This document shows, in pieces, positions 26,573-35,522 of a stretch of DNA of 64,000 bases. The stretch is from the NCBI GenBank assembly GCA_902363145.1, contig CABIZB010000009.1, positions 14,707-78,706 on the forward strand, written 5' to 3'. The notes beneath the pieces were generated by a model, which was not told where the DNA came from, did no database searches, and saw only the letters and a list, made by a program, of their open reading frames with translations. The DNA is from Oscillospiraceae bacterium. Lineage in GTDB: Bacteria; Bacillota; Clostridia; Oscillospirales; Ruminococcaceae. A program made the position numbers and the translations under genes. Positions within the stretch are counted from its first letter, which is position 1, and each line of letters begins with the position of its first letter.

Positions 26573-28108
26573 ATGATAAGAATTGCGGAAACAGAGAATG
26601 GAACGGTCAGGGGACTTCCCGCCGCCGACCCCAGAGTTTCGGCGTTTAAGGGTATCCCCTTTGCTGCGCCGCCCATAGGAGAAAACCGCTGGCGTGCTCC
26701 TCAGCCATGCCAAAATTGGAAGGGTATCCTTGACGCTTTTACCTTTGCTCCGATTTCTATGCAGGACGTCCCCGGACTTGGTACGGATATTTACTGCCGT
26801 GAATGGCACGTTGACCCTGACATTCCCATGAGCGAGGACTGTCTTTACCTTAATGTATGGACGAATGCAAAGAGCACCGATGAAAGACTGCCTGTTCTTG
26901 TGTGGTTCTTCGGCGGCGGTTATCAGTGGGGTTATACCTCGGAAATGGAGTTTGACGGTGAACGTCTCGCAAGACAGGGTGTTGTTGTAGTCACCGTTAA
27001 CTATCGTCTCGGTGCGTTAGGTTTTCTTGCTCACCCCGATATTACTGCAGCTCAGCCCGATGCTCCCTGCAATTTCGGCAGCCTTGACCAGCAGGCAGGC
27101 GTTCGCTGGGTTAAAAGAAACATCTCTTCATTCGGCGGCGATCCTGACAATATCACTATTGCGGGTCAGTCTGCAGGGGGCGGAAGTGTTCTTGCTCAGA
27201 TGGCTTGCAGAGATAATGAGGGAGCTTTCAACAAAGCCGTTGTACTTAGCGGAATGTTCCGCAGTCCTTATGAGACAAATCCTTTTTTTGTTCCGCTCCC
27301 TCTTGAAAAGGCAGAGAAGCTTGGGGAGGAGTTTTTCAGCTTTATGGGTGTTTCCTCACTTGAAGAGGCAAGAAAGCTTGATGCTTCTTTTGTAAGAAGT
27401 AAATATTCCGAGTTCAGAGGCGCGAGAAATGTTATGTTCTGCATTGTACAGGACGACAAATTCTGCAAGGGCGATGCTATGAAAGCCTTTTATTCGGGCG
27501 ATCGTGTGAGAGTTCCCGTTATGGCAGGAAATACGGGAGATGAATTTATTGAGGGGATCAAGGCTGATGATACTGATGAGCTGAGAAATAAAGCGATAAA
27601 ATATTTTGGTGATAATGCAGAGAAATTCCTCGGATTTGACGAAGCGGTGAAAAAATCATGGTGCGGTTATGCAGCTGTCAGTCACCCCGAGATCGGTGTG
27701 AAATCCGCCTTTATCTGCGAAAGCAGACTGAACGAACCCCGAGACTGCTATTATTACCGCTTTATACCCGATATTCCCGGGGACGATAACCCGGGTACAT
27801 TCCATTCGGTTGATCTGTGGTTTTTCTTTGACACTATTGCAAAATGCACCAGACCATATACAGGCAGACATTACGACCTTGCAAGGCAGATGAGCAGCTA
27901 TTGGATAAACTTTATCAAAACGGGCGACCCCAACGGCAAGGACAGGAACGGTGAGGCACTTCCAAAATGGGATAAATACACCGAGGATAACAGGGCTGAA
28001 ATGCTGTTTACATCTGAGGGTGCAAAGTCCGCTGCTGCCGAAAGCGAGTTTGTTTCATTCCTGACAAACGCAACTGTTATGAGAGAAATGGGAGGAAAAA
28101 CAAAATGA
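26573..28108 (+). CDS. Type B carboxylesterase
   Basis: A 511-residue alpha/beta hydrolase of the PnbA/cholinesterase-like family. I chose ATG 26573, nine bases after GGAG, over the ATG at 26564. The family start RGIPFAAPPIG-type block, the EDCLYLNVWT motif near residue 85, and the nucleophile in GQSAGGGSV (Gln in place of the usual Glu) near 200 are visible. There is no signal peptide. Its place before two GH43 genes suggests it removes ester groups from xylan fragments (inference). It overlaps the next gene as ATGA. Confidence 0.87.
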   Translation: MIRIAETENGTVRGLPAADPRVSAFKGIPFAAPPIGENRWRAPQPCQNWKGILDAFTFAPISMQDVPGLGTDIYCREWHVDPDIPMSEDCLYLNVWTNAKSTDERLPVLVWFFGGGYQWGYTSEMEFDGERLARQGVVVVTVNYRLGALGFLAHPDITAAQPDAPCNFGSLDQQAGVRWVKRNISSFGGDPDNITIAGQSAGGGSVLAQMACRDNEGAFNKAVVLSGMFRSPYETNPFFVPLPLEKAEKLGEEFFSFMGVSSLEEARKLDASFVRSKYSEFRGARNVMFCIVQDDKFCKGDAMKAFYSGDRVRVPVMAGNTGDEFIEGIKADDTDELRNKAIKYFGDNAEKFLGFDEAVKKSWCGYAAVSHPEIGVKSAFICESRLNEPRDCYYYRFIPDIPGDDNPGTFHSVDLWFFFDTIAKCTRPYTGRHYDLARQMSSYWINFIKTGDPNGKDRNGEALPKWDKYTEDNRAEMLFTSEGAKSAAAESEFVSFLTNATVMREMGGKTK

Positions 28109-29505
28109 GTAAAACACCTGCATTCAACCCCTATCTGCCGAGCTGGGAATACATTCCCGACGGCGAGCCTTATGTCTTCGGGGACAGAGTTTATGTTTAC
28201 GGCTCTCACGATTTTTTTAACGGATATGTTTTTTGCATGGGTGACTATATGTGCTGGTCTGCGCCTGTTGATGATTTGGGTGACTGGCGTTGTGAGGGCG
28301 TTATTTACGGCAGATGCGATGACCCTATGAACAAGGAAGGGAAGATGTGCCTTTATGCCCCCGATGTTACCGTGGGACCTGACGGACGATACTATCTCTA
28401 CTATGTTCTTGACAAGGTGCAGGTCATGTCTGTTGCTGTATGCGACACTCCTGCGGGAAAATATGAGTTTTACGGATATGTTCATTATCCCGACGGAACA
28501 AGGCTTGGGGAACGTGAGGGAGACGAGCCGCAGTTTGACCCCGGGGTTATCACAGAAGGAGAAAACACTTATCTTTACAGCGGATTCTGCGGTAAGGGAG
28601 ATAAGGGCAGAACAGGTTCAAGAGCTGTGGTACTTGACAAGGATATGCTCACTGTTAAGTCCGAGCCTGTAACAGTTATACCCGGTTGTGAATACAGCAG
28701 CGGTACAGGTTTTGAAGGACACGCCTTTTTTGAGGCTTCATCTATCCGAAAGGTGGGGGAAAAATATTGTCTGATCTACTCCTCCGAGGTCATGCACGAG
28801 CTTTGCTATGCCTTAAGCGACAGTCCGCTTGAAGGCTTTGAGTACGGCGGAGTGCTTATCAGCAACACCGATCTGCACATTGACAGCTACAAGCCCGCCA
28901 AGCTGCCTATGGCAATGGGGGCAAACAATCACGGCAGCATTGTCATGATAAATGATAATTGGTACATTTTCTATCACCGTCACACTAACGGCACATGGTA
29001 CAGCAGACAGGGCTGTGCGGAAAGGCTGGAGCTTAATGCCGACGGCTCATTTACTCAGGCGGAAATGACCTCCTGCGGACTTAACGGCGGTCCTCTTGAA
29101 GGTAAGGGCGAATATCCCGCATACCTTGCCTGCAATCTTTTCACTCCGAAGCACTCCTTATATCTGGGTGAGGAGGGTGCTCCGAAGATCATGCAGGACG
29201 GCAGAGACGGTGACGAGGAAACAGGTTATATCGGCAATATCACCGACGGCACTACTGCGGGATTCAAATATTTCGATTGTCATAATGTCAGCAGGGTATC
29301 CGTTACCACAAGAGGATATGCTCAGGGCATATACGAGGTGAGAACCAAATGGGACGGCGATAGCCTCGGTGAGATAAAAGTGGAATTCAGCAATGTCTGG
29401 GAAACATACAGCTCGGACATTAGTCTCCCCGACGGTGTTAATTCGGTTTACCTCACCTTCAAGGGCAGCGGCAATTCAATGCTCAGATCGTTTACACTTG
29501 AATGA
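28105..29505 (+). CDS. GH43 glycosidase with C-terminal beta-sandwich (first of two related genes)
   Basis: 466 residues, cytosolic. The five-bladed propeller covers about residues 5-325, starting NPYLPSWEYIPDGEPYVFGD; the late block ANNHGSIVMINDNWYIFYHR holds a conserved His. The last 130 residues resemble a CBM6-type beta-sandwich. GH43 members of this kind act as beta-xylosidases or alpha-L-arabinofuranosidases. It is translationally coupled to the esterase, and GGGAGG lies upstream. The 30023 gene is a paralogue with the same layout. Confidence 0.87.
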   Translation: MSKTPAFNPYLPSWEYIPDGEPYVFGDRVYVYGSHDFFNGYVFCMGDYMCWSAPVDDLGDWRCEGVIYGRCDDPMNKEGKMCLYAPDVTVGPDGRYYLYYVLDKVQVMSVAVCDTPAGKYEFYGYVHYPDGTRLGEREGDEPQFDPGVITEGENTYLYSGFCGKGDKGRTGSRAVVLDKDMLTVKSEPVTVIPGCEYSSGTGFEGHAFFEASSIRKVGEKYCLIYSSEVMHELCYALSDSPLEGFEYGGVLISNTDLHIDSYKPAKLPMAMGANNHGSIVMINDNWYIFYHRHTNGTWYSRQGCAERLELNADGSFTQAEMTSCGLNGGPLEGKGEYPAYLACNLFTPKHSLYLGEEGAPKIMQDGRDGDEETGYIGNITDGTTAGFKYFDCHNVSRVSVTTRGYAQGIYEVRTKWDGDSLGEIKVEFSNVWETYSSDISLPDGVNSVYLTFKGSGNSMLRSFTLE

Positions 29506-29508
29506 TGT

Positions 29509-29553
29509 AAAAAACTCCCCCTCCGCCAACAAAGACGGAGGGGGAGTTTTTTT
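29509..29553 (+). terminator. Terminator after the first GH43 gene
   Basis: A perfect 15-bp stem (29511-29525 with 29536-29550, ACTCCCCCTCCG core) and a T-run. Confidence 0.92.
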
Positions 29554-29562
29554 ACTCACTTA

Positions 29563-29684
29563 TACTAAACACCATTTAAAAATAGGATAAAATCCAATCT
29601 CTTCCGGTAATGCTTTTAATGGTTTCATTGGACAATGAGCAAATAGTATCACAAAGTCTGTCAACGACCTTTTGAAGTGATTGA
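29563..29684 (-). pseudogene. 3' relic of a transposase next to a TACTAA-type terminal repeat
   Basis: On the minus strand a frame reads VVDRLCDTICSLSNETIKSI and on to DWILSYF, with stop TAA at 29576-29578. It is followed at once by AAATGGTGTTTAGTA, the terminal repeat of the 100-bp palindromic element. The peptide looks like a transposase C-terminus (IS630-like is my best guess), suggesting this was the autonomous parent. The upstream part is cut off where copy B begins. Confidence 0.5.
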
Positions 29685-29778
29685 TACTAAGCACCAATTA
29701 AAAACTATACAAAAAATTGAGCATAATCTTGCGTATATGGATTATGCGATGATTTTTTGTCTATAGTTTTATTTAGTA
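29685..29778. mobile_element. 100-bp palindromic element, copy B
   Basis: Matches copy A except for loss of six bases (GGTGAT) near the right end, giving 94 bp. It directly abuts the transposase relic, and its flanks (TGA left, TTA right) do not match. Confidence 0.8.
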
Positions 29779-29847
29779 TTACAGGTCATCTTTAAGTGAT
29801 CTATTCGGTACTACCGCAAAAAAATATATACATTGCACAATTTTTAA

Positions 29848-29970
29848 TTGGCACTATCAGGTTCTTTGAGCTATAATATAATTACAGTAAATCGTATTAA
29901 AAAGCTATCTTCATTTTTTTCTCCTATAAAAATTATCCTCCCGGGCATGGCTTGGGGGGGATAGTTTTTT
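29848..29970 (+). promoter_or_regulatory. Promoter and leader hairpin before the second GH43 gene
   Basis: TTGGCA, an 18-bp spacer and TATAAT (29848-29877) are followed about 50 bases later by a 14-bp stem with G-U pairs (29929-29942 with 29955-29968) and a T-run. The hairpin lies between the promoter and ATG 30023, so it would stop most transcripts unless overcome: an attenuator or a short separate RNA. A similar hairpin lies at 55962-56003. Confidence 0.5.
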
Positions 29971-30022
29971 ATGAAAATAGCAGTCAGAAATCGGCAAAAT
30001 ATATGGGAAAGGACGAAAATTT

Positions 30023-31363
30023 ATGAATCCATATCTTCCAAGATGGGAATACATCCCCGACGGCGAACCGAGAGTTTTCGGTGACAGAATCTATATTTAC
30101 GGCTCTCATGACTCTGCAGGTGCAGACGAGTTCTGCGATTATGTTTTAAAATGCTGGAGCGCACCTGTTTCCGACCCTACAAAGTGGGTATGTCACGGAG
30201 ATATCTTCCACACCCGTTCCGACAGAGATCACCCTTCCGACATTGACTGGGGAACGGAGCAGTCCAGACTTTTTGCCCCCGATGTTGTTTGCGGAAAGGA
30301 CGGAAAATACTATCTTTACGCTTATATCGCAAATTCAAAGGGCTGCGTTGCCGTAAGTGACAGACCCGAAGGTCCTTTTACTCTTGTGTCAAAGTATAAA
30401 TATACCATACCCGATGAAATTTGCTGCGGCGGTATTTTTATTGACCCGGGTGTGCTTGTGGACGATGACGGACGCACATATATTTACTGCGGATATCTTA
30501 AATCATTCCTTGCTGAGCTTAACAGCGACAATATGTACGAGGTTTTGGACAACACCTGCATAGAAGATTTTATCCCTAAGGAAACCACGGAAAAGGGCAA
30601 TTTCAGCGAAGAGGATTCCCTTTTCTTTGAGGCTTGCTCACCCAGAAAAATTAACGGCACATATTATATGATATACTCCCCCAAGCATTGCAGCAGGCTT
30701 GCGTATGCGACCTCCGACAGTCCCACAGGACCTTTTACATACAGGGGATATATTATCGACAGCGGAGTGGATTACCCCGGCGGAAACGATCACGGTTCTG
30801 TTGCCTGCATAAACGGTCAGTGGTATGTTTTTTATCACAGAATGACAAACGGTACTATCATGTCAAGACGTGGCTGCGTTGAAAAGATCGAAATTCTTCC
30901 CGACGGTACTATCCCACCTGTTGAACCCACATCTCTGGGATTTGCAGACAGCCTTAACCCCTATGAGATCACTCCTGCGGATATTGCCTGCGTTCTTAAA
31001 GGAAGCTCCTTTATTACCGAAAAGGATCTGTTTGAACGGGTAATAATGAACATTCACGACGGTGATGTTATCGGCTACAAGTATTTTGATTTTGGTGAGG
31101 ACTTTTCAAGCAAAACAATGGAATTTGCCGCTAAGATCAACGGAACAGGCTGTAACTGTCATATGCACATATTCGCCGATGATGAGGAGATCGGAGTCTG
31201 TGATATCGGTCAGGGCAGCGGTATCGTTAAAACGATCGTCAAAGCTGTTACGGGCAGACACGCTGTTTATTTTAAGATATCAACGGATTATCACGGATGG
31301 ACTGCTGATTATTTCAAGAACAGAAGCCTTTTCGAGATGATCGAATTTGTGTTTATGAAATGA
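30023..31363 (+). CDS. GH43 glycosidase, second related gene
   Basis: 446 residues, closely related to the 28105 gene throughout: NPYLPRWEYIPDGEPRVFGD start, FIDPGVLVDDDGRTYIYCG, GNDHGSVACINGQWYVFYHR, and the same C-terminal beta-sandwich. Cytosolic, with GGAAAGGA before ATG 30023. Expected activity is arabinofuranosidase or xylosidase on imported oligosaccharides. It is its own transcription unit, separated from its sister by a terminator, an IS relic and a palindromic element. Confidence 0.87.
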   Translation: MNPYLPRWEYIPDGEPRVFGDRIYIYGSHDSAGADEFCDYVLKCWSAPVSDPTKWVCHGDIFHTRSDRDHPSDIDWGTEQSRLFAPDVVCGKDGKYYLYAYIANSKGCVAVSDRPEGPFTLVSKYKYTIPDEICCGGIFIDPGVLVDDDGRTYIYCGYLKSFLAELNSDNMYEVLDNTCIEDFIPKETTEKGNFSEEDSLFFEACSPRKINGTYYMIYSPKHCSRLAYATSDSPTGPFTYRGYIIDSGVDYPGGNDHGSVACINGQWYVFYHRMTNGTIMSRRGCVEKIEILPDGTIPPVEPTSLGFADSLNPYEITPADIACVLKGSSFITEKDLFERVIMNIHDGDVIGYKYFDFGEDFSSKTMEFAAKINGTGCNCHMHIFADDEEIGVCDIGQGSGIVKTIVKAVTGRHAVYFKISTDYHGWTADYFKNRSLFEMIEFVFMK

Positions 31364-31404
31364 ACGTATCTGATTTTTAAATAAAAATATACTTCCAAAT
31401 TTTA

Positions 31405-31438
31405 TGGAGCGTGAGAAAAAAATCACGCTCCATTTTTT
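31405..31438. terminator. Bidirectional terminator between convergent GH43 genes
   Basis: A 10-bp stem TGGAGCGTGA/TCACGCTCCA (31405-31414 with 31423-31432) with a T-run on the plus strand and a shorter one on the minus strand. Confidence 0.8.
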
Positions 31439-31440
31439 GC

Positions 31441-32922
31441 TCATTTCATTACAAATTCCGAAAATTCGGCATATCCTCCCGCTGATTCGGTTGAATACAC
31501 AAACAGTCCCGCTCTGCAGCCTGTAAAATGATCAAGCTTAAAATATAATTTGTGCTTGCCACCAAGCTGTTTTCTTTCACCGTTTTCAATATAGAAAAGC
31601 ACTGCCTCGTCCTTCATGTTCTCAAAATCGGCGGATATTCCCACGGTGAGAAAATCGGCATCAAGGGGAATGCTTTCTGTTATTACAGTGCCGTCCTCTC
31701 TCATAGAGTCCATTTCAATGAACTTTGCACCGTCCCGCACAGACGCTCCTATCCACGCATAGCAGCCCTGTAAAGCGCATATTCCCGCAGCGTCGCCGTT
31801 TTTCAGTCCCTTTGTGTTGATAGTTACGATCGCAGTGCAGCGAGGGTAGGTCATACGTTGAGTCAATGTGTTTTTCGCATGGAGAATATCACTGCACAGC
31901 CTTCCCGAGGTAATTCTGTAGCAGCCCTTCTGTGGGTTAAGAGAATAGTATTCCTTATCCGGCTGATGATTAAACTGCCAGCATGGAGAAAGCTTTTCCC
32001 CTTTAAAATCGTCGGAGGAGGTCAGCGGGGCATAGCAATATCCCGCTTTGGCGGTTGGTATCTCAAAGCTTTCGGGTATTTTACCATTTTCTCCGAAGAT
32101 CGGTCGGTCATTATCCCATGAAACAGGTATGAGAACGGGTATCCTGCCCACTGCCCCTCTGTCCTGAAAGAGAATGGCATACCATTTACCGTCGGGGGTA
32201 TCAACAATACCTCCCTGGGCAACTCCCTGACCGCAGTAACCCATAGTATCCTCAAGGCAGTCTCCCCCTGTAAATTCCCCTTCAAGGCTGTCTGATGAAA
32301 AGCAAGCCTCACAGCGCAGCCATCTGTCGGGGCGGGAATGAATAAAGAAAACGTAATATCTTCCGTTTATCTTGTAAATGTGAGAGCCTTCGTATCCGAG
32401 CACTTTATTGTCCTTGTCAAATACTATTCTTCTGTGCAAGCCATTTTTTTTCGGAGCGGATAGGTCATCACTCAGCTCTGTGAGCCATATCTCCCTGTTT
32501 CCGTAAACAATATAGACCCGTCCGTCATCATCAAAGAGAAGTGAGCAGTCATGATAAAACCCCTCAATGGTGCTTTTTTCCCATTTGCCGTAAATATCCT
32601 CTGTGGTGTAAAGATATGTTTTGTGAGTGTCATTGCAGGAGAAGCAGACATAATATTTTCCGTTATTGTATCTTATACAAGCTGCCCACATTCCCTGACC
32701 GTAAATATTTCCCTCCTCCAGTCTCTGAGCGGGAGTATTATCAAGGGTATCGCAGACATATACGGCGTGTTCCCAGTTTACAAGATCATAGGAACGGAGA
32801 ATTTCACAGCAAGGGAAGAAATGCATTGTAGTAGAGACCATATAGTATGTATCGCCCACCCTTATAACATCGGGGTCGGGATAATCGAGAGATATGATCG
32901 GATTTATTTTTTCATTTTTCAA
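31441..32922 (-). CDS. GH43 beta-xylosidase / arabinofuranosidase with C-terminal domain
   Basis: 493 residues, cytosolic. The catalytic propeller starts IISLDYPDPDVIRVGDTYYM with the general-base Asp, and YEGSHIYKINGRYYVF carries the general-acid Glu near residue 178. A C-terminal concanavalin-like domain follows from about 305. This is the XynB-like GH43 architecture that releases xylose or arabinose from oligosaccharides. The start is TTG 32922, seven bases after GGAAGGTG; no ATG is in frame. A 161-bp element carrying a second element lies just upstream and separates it from the sugar-binding protein gene. Confidence 0.9.
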   Translation of the reverse strand: MKNEKINPIISLDYPDPDVIRVGDTYYMVSTTMHFFPCCEILRSYDLVNWEHAVYVCDTLDNTPAQRLEEGNIYGQGMWAACIRYNNGKYYVCFSCNDTHKTYLYTTEDIYGKWEKSTIEGFYHDCSLLFDDDGRVYIVYGNREIWLTELSDDLSAPKKNGLHRRIVFDKDNKVLGYEGSHIYKINGRYYVFFIHSRPDRWLRCEACFSSDSLEGEFTGGDCLEDTMGYCGQGVAQGGIVDTPDGKWYAILFQDRGAVGRIPVLIPVSWDNDRPIFGENGKIPESFEIPTAKAGYCYAPLTSSDDFKGEKLSPCWQFNHQPDKEYYSLNPQKGCYRITSGRLCSDILHAKNTLTQRMTYPRCTAIVTINTKGLKNGDAAGICALQGCYAWIGASVRDGAKFIEMDSMREDGTVITESIPLDADFLTVGISADFENMKDEAVLFYIENGERKQLGGKHKLYFKLDHFTGCRAGLFVYSTESAGGYAEFSEFVMK

Positions 32923-32949
32923 AACGATTCACCTTCCGTATATCGTTTA

Positions 32950-33214
32950 GGACCTGTCTTCACAAGAAATGTGTGCGGATTTTCGAGCATAATTTTGTCT
33001 AAGACAAGGCAAAAAACCGCAGGCGGGCTTGCCGCCCGGCAAGGATTTTTAATACTAAGAACCAATTAAAAACTATACAAAAAATCGAGCATAATCTTGC
33101 GTATATGGATTATGCGACGATTTTTTGTCTATAGTTTTATTGGTGATTAGTATAACGCAGTCTAAGGCAAAATTTGCCGAAAAGACGTGCGCATACGCTT
33201 GTGAAGACAGGTCC
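32950..33214. mobile_element. 161-bp IS5-type MITE, copy 3, interrupted by a second element
   Basis: Outer ends GGACCTGTCTTCACAAG and CTTGTGAAGACAGGTCC, flanked by TTA on both sides (32947-32949 and 33215-33217). The 100-bp element at 33053-33152 with one extra TAA interrupts it. Without that insert the length is 162 bp and the sequence is continuous with copies 1 and 2. Confidence 0.9.
33053..33152. mobile_element. 100-bp palindromic element, copy C, nested
   Basis: Same sequence as copy A with a few changes, inserted in the 161-bp element after its GGATTTTTAA. TAA is present on both sides (33050-33052 and 33153-33155), whereas the uninterrupted copies have a single TAA there. This fixes the element ends and a 3-bp TAA target duplication. 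Confidence 0.93.
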
Positions 33215-33226
33215 TTATATAATAAC

Positions 33227-33264
33227 TTGCCGCAAAGACTTTTATCTGCAAGGCTTTGCGGCAA
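33227..33264 (-). terminator. Hairpin after the sugar-binding protein gene
   Basis: A perfect 11-bp stem TTGCCGCAAAG/CTTTGCGGCAA (33227-33237 with 33254-33264) past the 33297 stop, with a weak T-run on the minus strand. Likely a partial terminator or mRNA-end stabiliser. Confidence 0.6.
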
Positions 33265-33296
33265 TTCACATTATTATTTTATTTTTGATTCAGAGC

Positions 33297-34766
33297 TTAT
33301 TCGTTCTGAGCCTTTTCGAGTCCATCAACAACCTCTGCAACGAGAACATCAAGGGCACCGGAAAGCTCTTCTCTTGTGGTAGCCCACTCAACACCGTGGA
33401 GAGCTGCGTTAAGACCAACGCTCTTGTTTGCATTGGATGTGGTGAGGCTTTCGATCTCAGTTGACATACCGCCTGCAAGGTCAACAACAGGGTACTGACG
33501 AGCAAGGTCGTTTATCTCATAAAGATGATCGATAACATCCTGAGGCCACTTGAATTCTTCACGGCACTGCTTATCGTTAACTTCTCTTGCGCCCTCATCA
33601 ACAGCAGCAGCAAGTCCGCACTCAACATAAAGAGCAACACCGAGAGGATTCTGAGCACCCTTTGTCATACAGAAGCCGTCAAGTACAGCTGCCTGCCAGG
33701 GATGTTCTGCATCAGCAGAATTGGGAACGGGAGCCATACCGAGATTCTCGGCAGGGATATTTGTGGACCAGAATTCGGGAGGATTTCTGACAGCCCATGA
33801 ACCTGTGATATAGAACAGTTCTCTGCCTTCACCCATGAACTGGGGCTGCTCATTCCAATCGTAAAGACTCTTGTCCATAACAAGACCCTTGTTATAAAGA
33901 TTAAGCATATTGTTCATTGCACGCTCGATCTTTTCACTGTTCATATTAACGATAATATTTCCGTCCTCAGCTTCAATGAAAGCCTCTCCGCCGGAACGGT
34001 AGAGAGCAAGCTCAGACCACCAGCCGTCAAGACCTACATTCTTATCGGGATCACTTTCAATAAATGTCTGGAGCATATCAGAGAATGTATCCCAGTTCCA
34101 CTTGCCTTCCTCGTAAAGCTCCCAGGGATCGTCAAAGCCGTATTCATCAATGGTCTGCTTGTTGTAAAGAACAACAGCATCTGCGGAAACGCTGGAGATA
34201 AGAGCATAGTGCCTTCCGTTGAAGTTGTACTTATCCATAGCTACCGCAACATCAGACCAAAGCTCGCTGTCAAGATCAATGTAATCATCAACAGGCTGGA
34301 ACATTCCGCTGATTACGCCCTTAGGAAGAGATTCTTCGTCACGGGGGAAGAAGTCAACGCCTGAGCCGCCCAGAACGAGGGTGCTGAGATCGGAGTAACG
34401 AGTTTCCCATGTGGTGGGGATCCACTCGACCTTTCCGCCGTACTTTTCCTGGAACATACCGAGCTGTACGGGAACAGATACGCCTTCAGCGGGGTTGATA
34501 TCCCAGTGGCTGAGGAACTTGATAGTCTTGTTTTCAAGCTCTTCGTCACGGAGAAGTGCGGTTGCACCGCTGACTGCCTCTGCGTCCTCACTTGCCATGG
34601 TAACAGTAGTGGTTGCGGCTGTGGTGGTAGCATCTGTAGTCTGTGTAGCTGAAGCGTCATTGCTGCCCGGTGCAGTAGTAGCTGTATCTCCGCCGCCGCA
34701 GGCTGTAAGACCCAGAGCGAACGTAAGTGCGGATATTCCTGCTACTGTCCTTTTAAAGTTTTTCAT
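33297..34766 (-). CDS. Extracellular sugar-binding lipoprotein (ABC type), no adjacent permease
   Basis: 489 residues. The signal peptide ends in the lipobox LGLTACG, then a Thr/Ala/Ser-rich linker runs to about residue 70, and a family 1 solute-binding fold follows. GGAGG lies seven bases before ATG 34766. No membrane components are adjacent, so it may feed the permeases at 51876-53809 or an unlinked pair. It lies downstream of a promoter near 35040 and a deleted xylanase gene, suggesting an original xylanase / binding protein / GH43 operon. Confidence 0.88.
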   Translation of the reverse strand: MKNFKRTVAGISALTFALGLTACGGGDTATTAPGSNDASATQTTDATTTAATTTVTMASEDAEAVSGATALLRDEELENKTIKFLSHWDINPAEGVSVPVQLGMFQEKYGGKVEWIPTTWETRYSDLSTLVLGGSGVDFFPRDEESLPKGVISGMFQPVDDYIDLDSELWSDVAVAMDKYNFNGRHYALISSVSADAVVLYNKQTIDEYGFDDPWELYEEGKWNWDTFSDMLQTFIESDPDKNVGLDGWWSELALYRSGGEAFIEAEDGNIIVNMNSEKIERAMNNMLNLYNKGLVMDKSLYDWNEQPQFMGEGRELFYITGSWAVRNPPEFWSTNIPAENLGMAPVPNSADAEHPWQAAVLDGFCMTKGAQNPLGVALYVECGLAAAVDEGAREVNDKQCREEFKWPQDVIDHLYEINDLARQYPVVDLAGGMSTEIESLTTSNANKSVGLNAALHGVEWATTREELSGALDVLVAEVVDGLEKAQNE

Positions 34767-34811
34767 AAAAATACCTCCATATTATAAATTTGTTAAATTT
34801 GCTAAATTAGG

Positions 34812-34933
34812 TTATTCCTGATTTTTAACGGCTTCGATCATTCCGTCAAATGCAGGCTTTCTGCAAATGTTTCCTGCGGATCAGCCTGAGAAGCTGCGCA
34901 GCCTGAAAGAATAAATGCAGAGAGGAGATCCAT
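34812..34933 (-). pseudogene. Relic of a second secreted GH10 xylanase
   Basis: The minus-strand frame from ATG 34933 reads MDLLSAFILSGCAASQADP, a lipoprotein signal with lipobox. After a frame change it ends KPAFDGMIEAVKNQE and stop at 34812. That end matches the C-terminus of the secreted GH10 at 24688 (KPAFDGMIEGATDP). The whole catalytic part, some 450 codons, is gone. Confidence 0.75.
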
Positions 34934-35242
34934 TTACCTCGGGAGCTTCAAAATGTATTATTGCTTTGATTTTACTTCAATTGATTTAGCACTTTTATTC
35001 ACTTATCATAAAAAATATAACTTATTCTTATAATATTATAGCACATTTTCCACCAATTGACTAATCAATTATTGTTTTATAGCTCGTCAAAAATTGCTCT
35101 TTTATCGTAATTGAAAAAGAATAATACTAAGCACCATGAAAATTCAATAGATAGAGACAAAAAATATAGTATGTAGTCTCCAGAAACGTTATAATGAAAT
35201 TACCACAAAACATTATAAAAAGCATAAAGGAAATTGCATACT

Positions 35243-35390
35243 ATGTCTAAAATTATAACACAGAAAGCAGAAGAAAACAAGCATATTTCAGAAAAATTAA
35301 GAACTTTATGAAAAAATTTGATGTATCTTCTGCATTGAAATCATCAAATGCGTTAAAGGTCAAAGGATCTGCAGTAATCGAAATATTTCA
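35243..35390 (+). pseudogene. 5' fragment of an IS4-like transposase
   Basis: From ATG 35243 the frame reads MSKIITQKAEENKHISEKLR. A one-base shift follows, then KKFDVSSALKSSNALKVKG and IEIF, matching the start of clostridial IS4-type transposases. It ends where palindromic element copy D begins. The rest of 34934-35242 is AT-rich and holds a minus-strand TATAAT near 35037 and a solitary TACTAAGCACC repeat end at 35125. Confidence 0.6.
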
Positions 35391-35490
35391 TACTAAGCAC
35401 CATTTAAAAACTATACAAAAAATTGAGCATAATCTTGCGTATATGGATTATGCGATGATTTTTTGTCTATAGTTTTATTGGTGATTAGTA
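35391..35490. mobile_element. 100-bp palindromic element, copy D
   Basis: Full-length copy joined to the 3' end of the IS4-like fragment. Flanks are TCA and TAA, so the target duplication is not preserved here. Confidence 0.82.
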
Positions 35491-35522
35491 TAAGGTATGT
35501 AGATGCTCACCCATTGAGCGTG

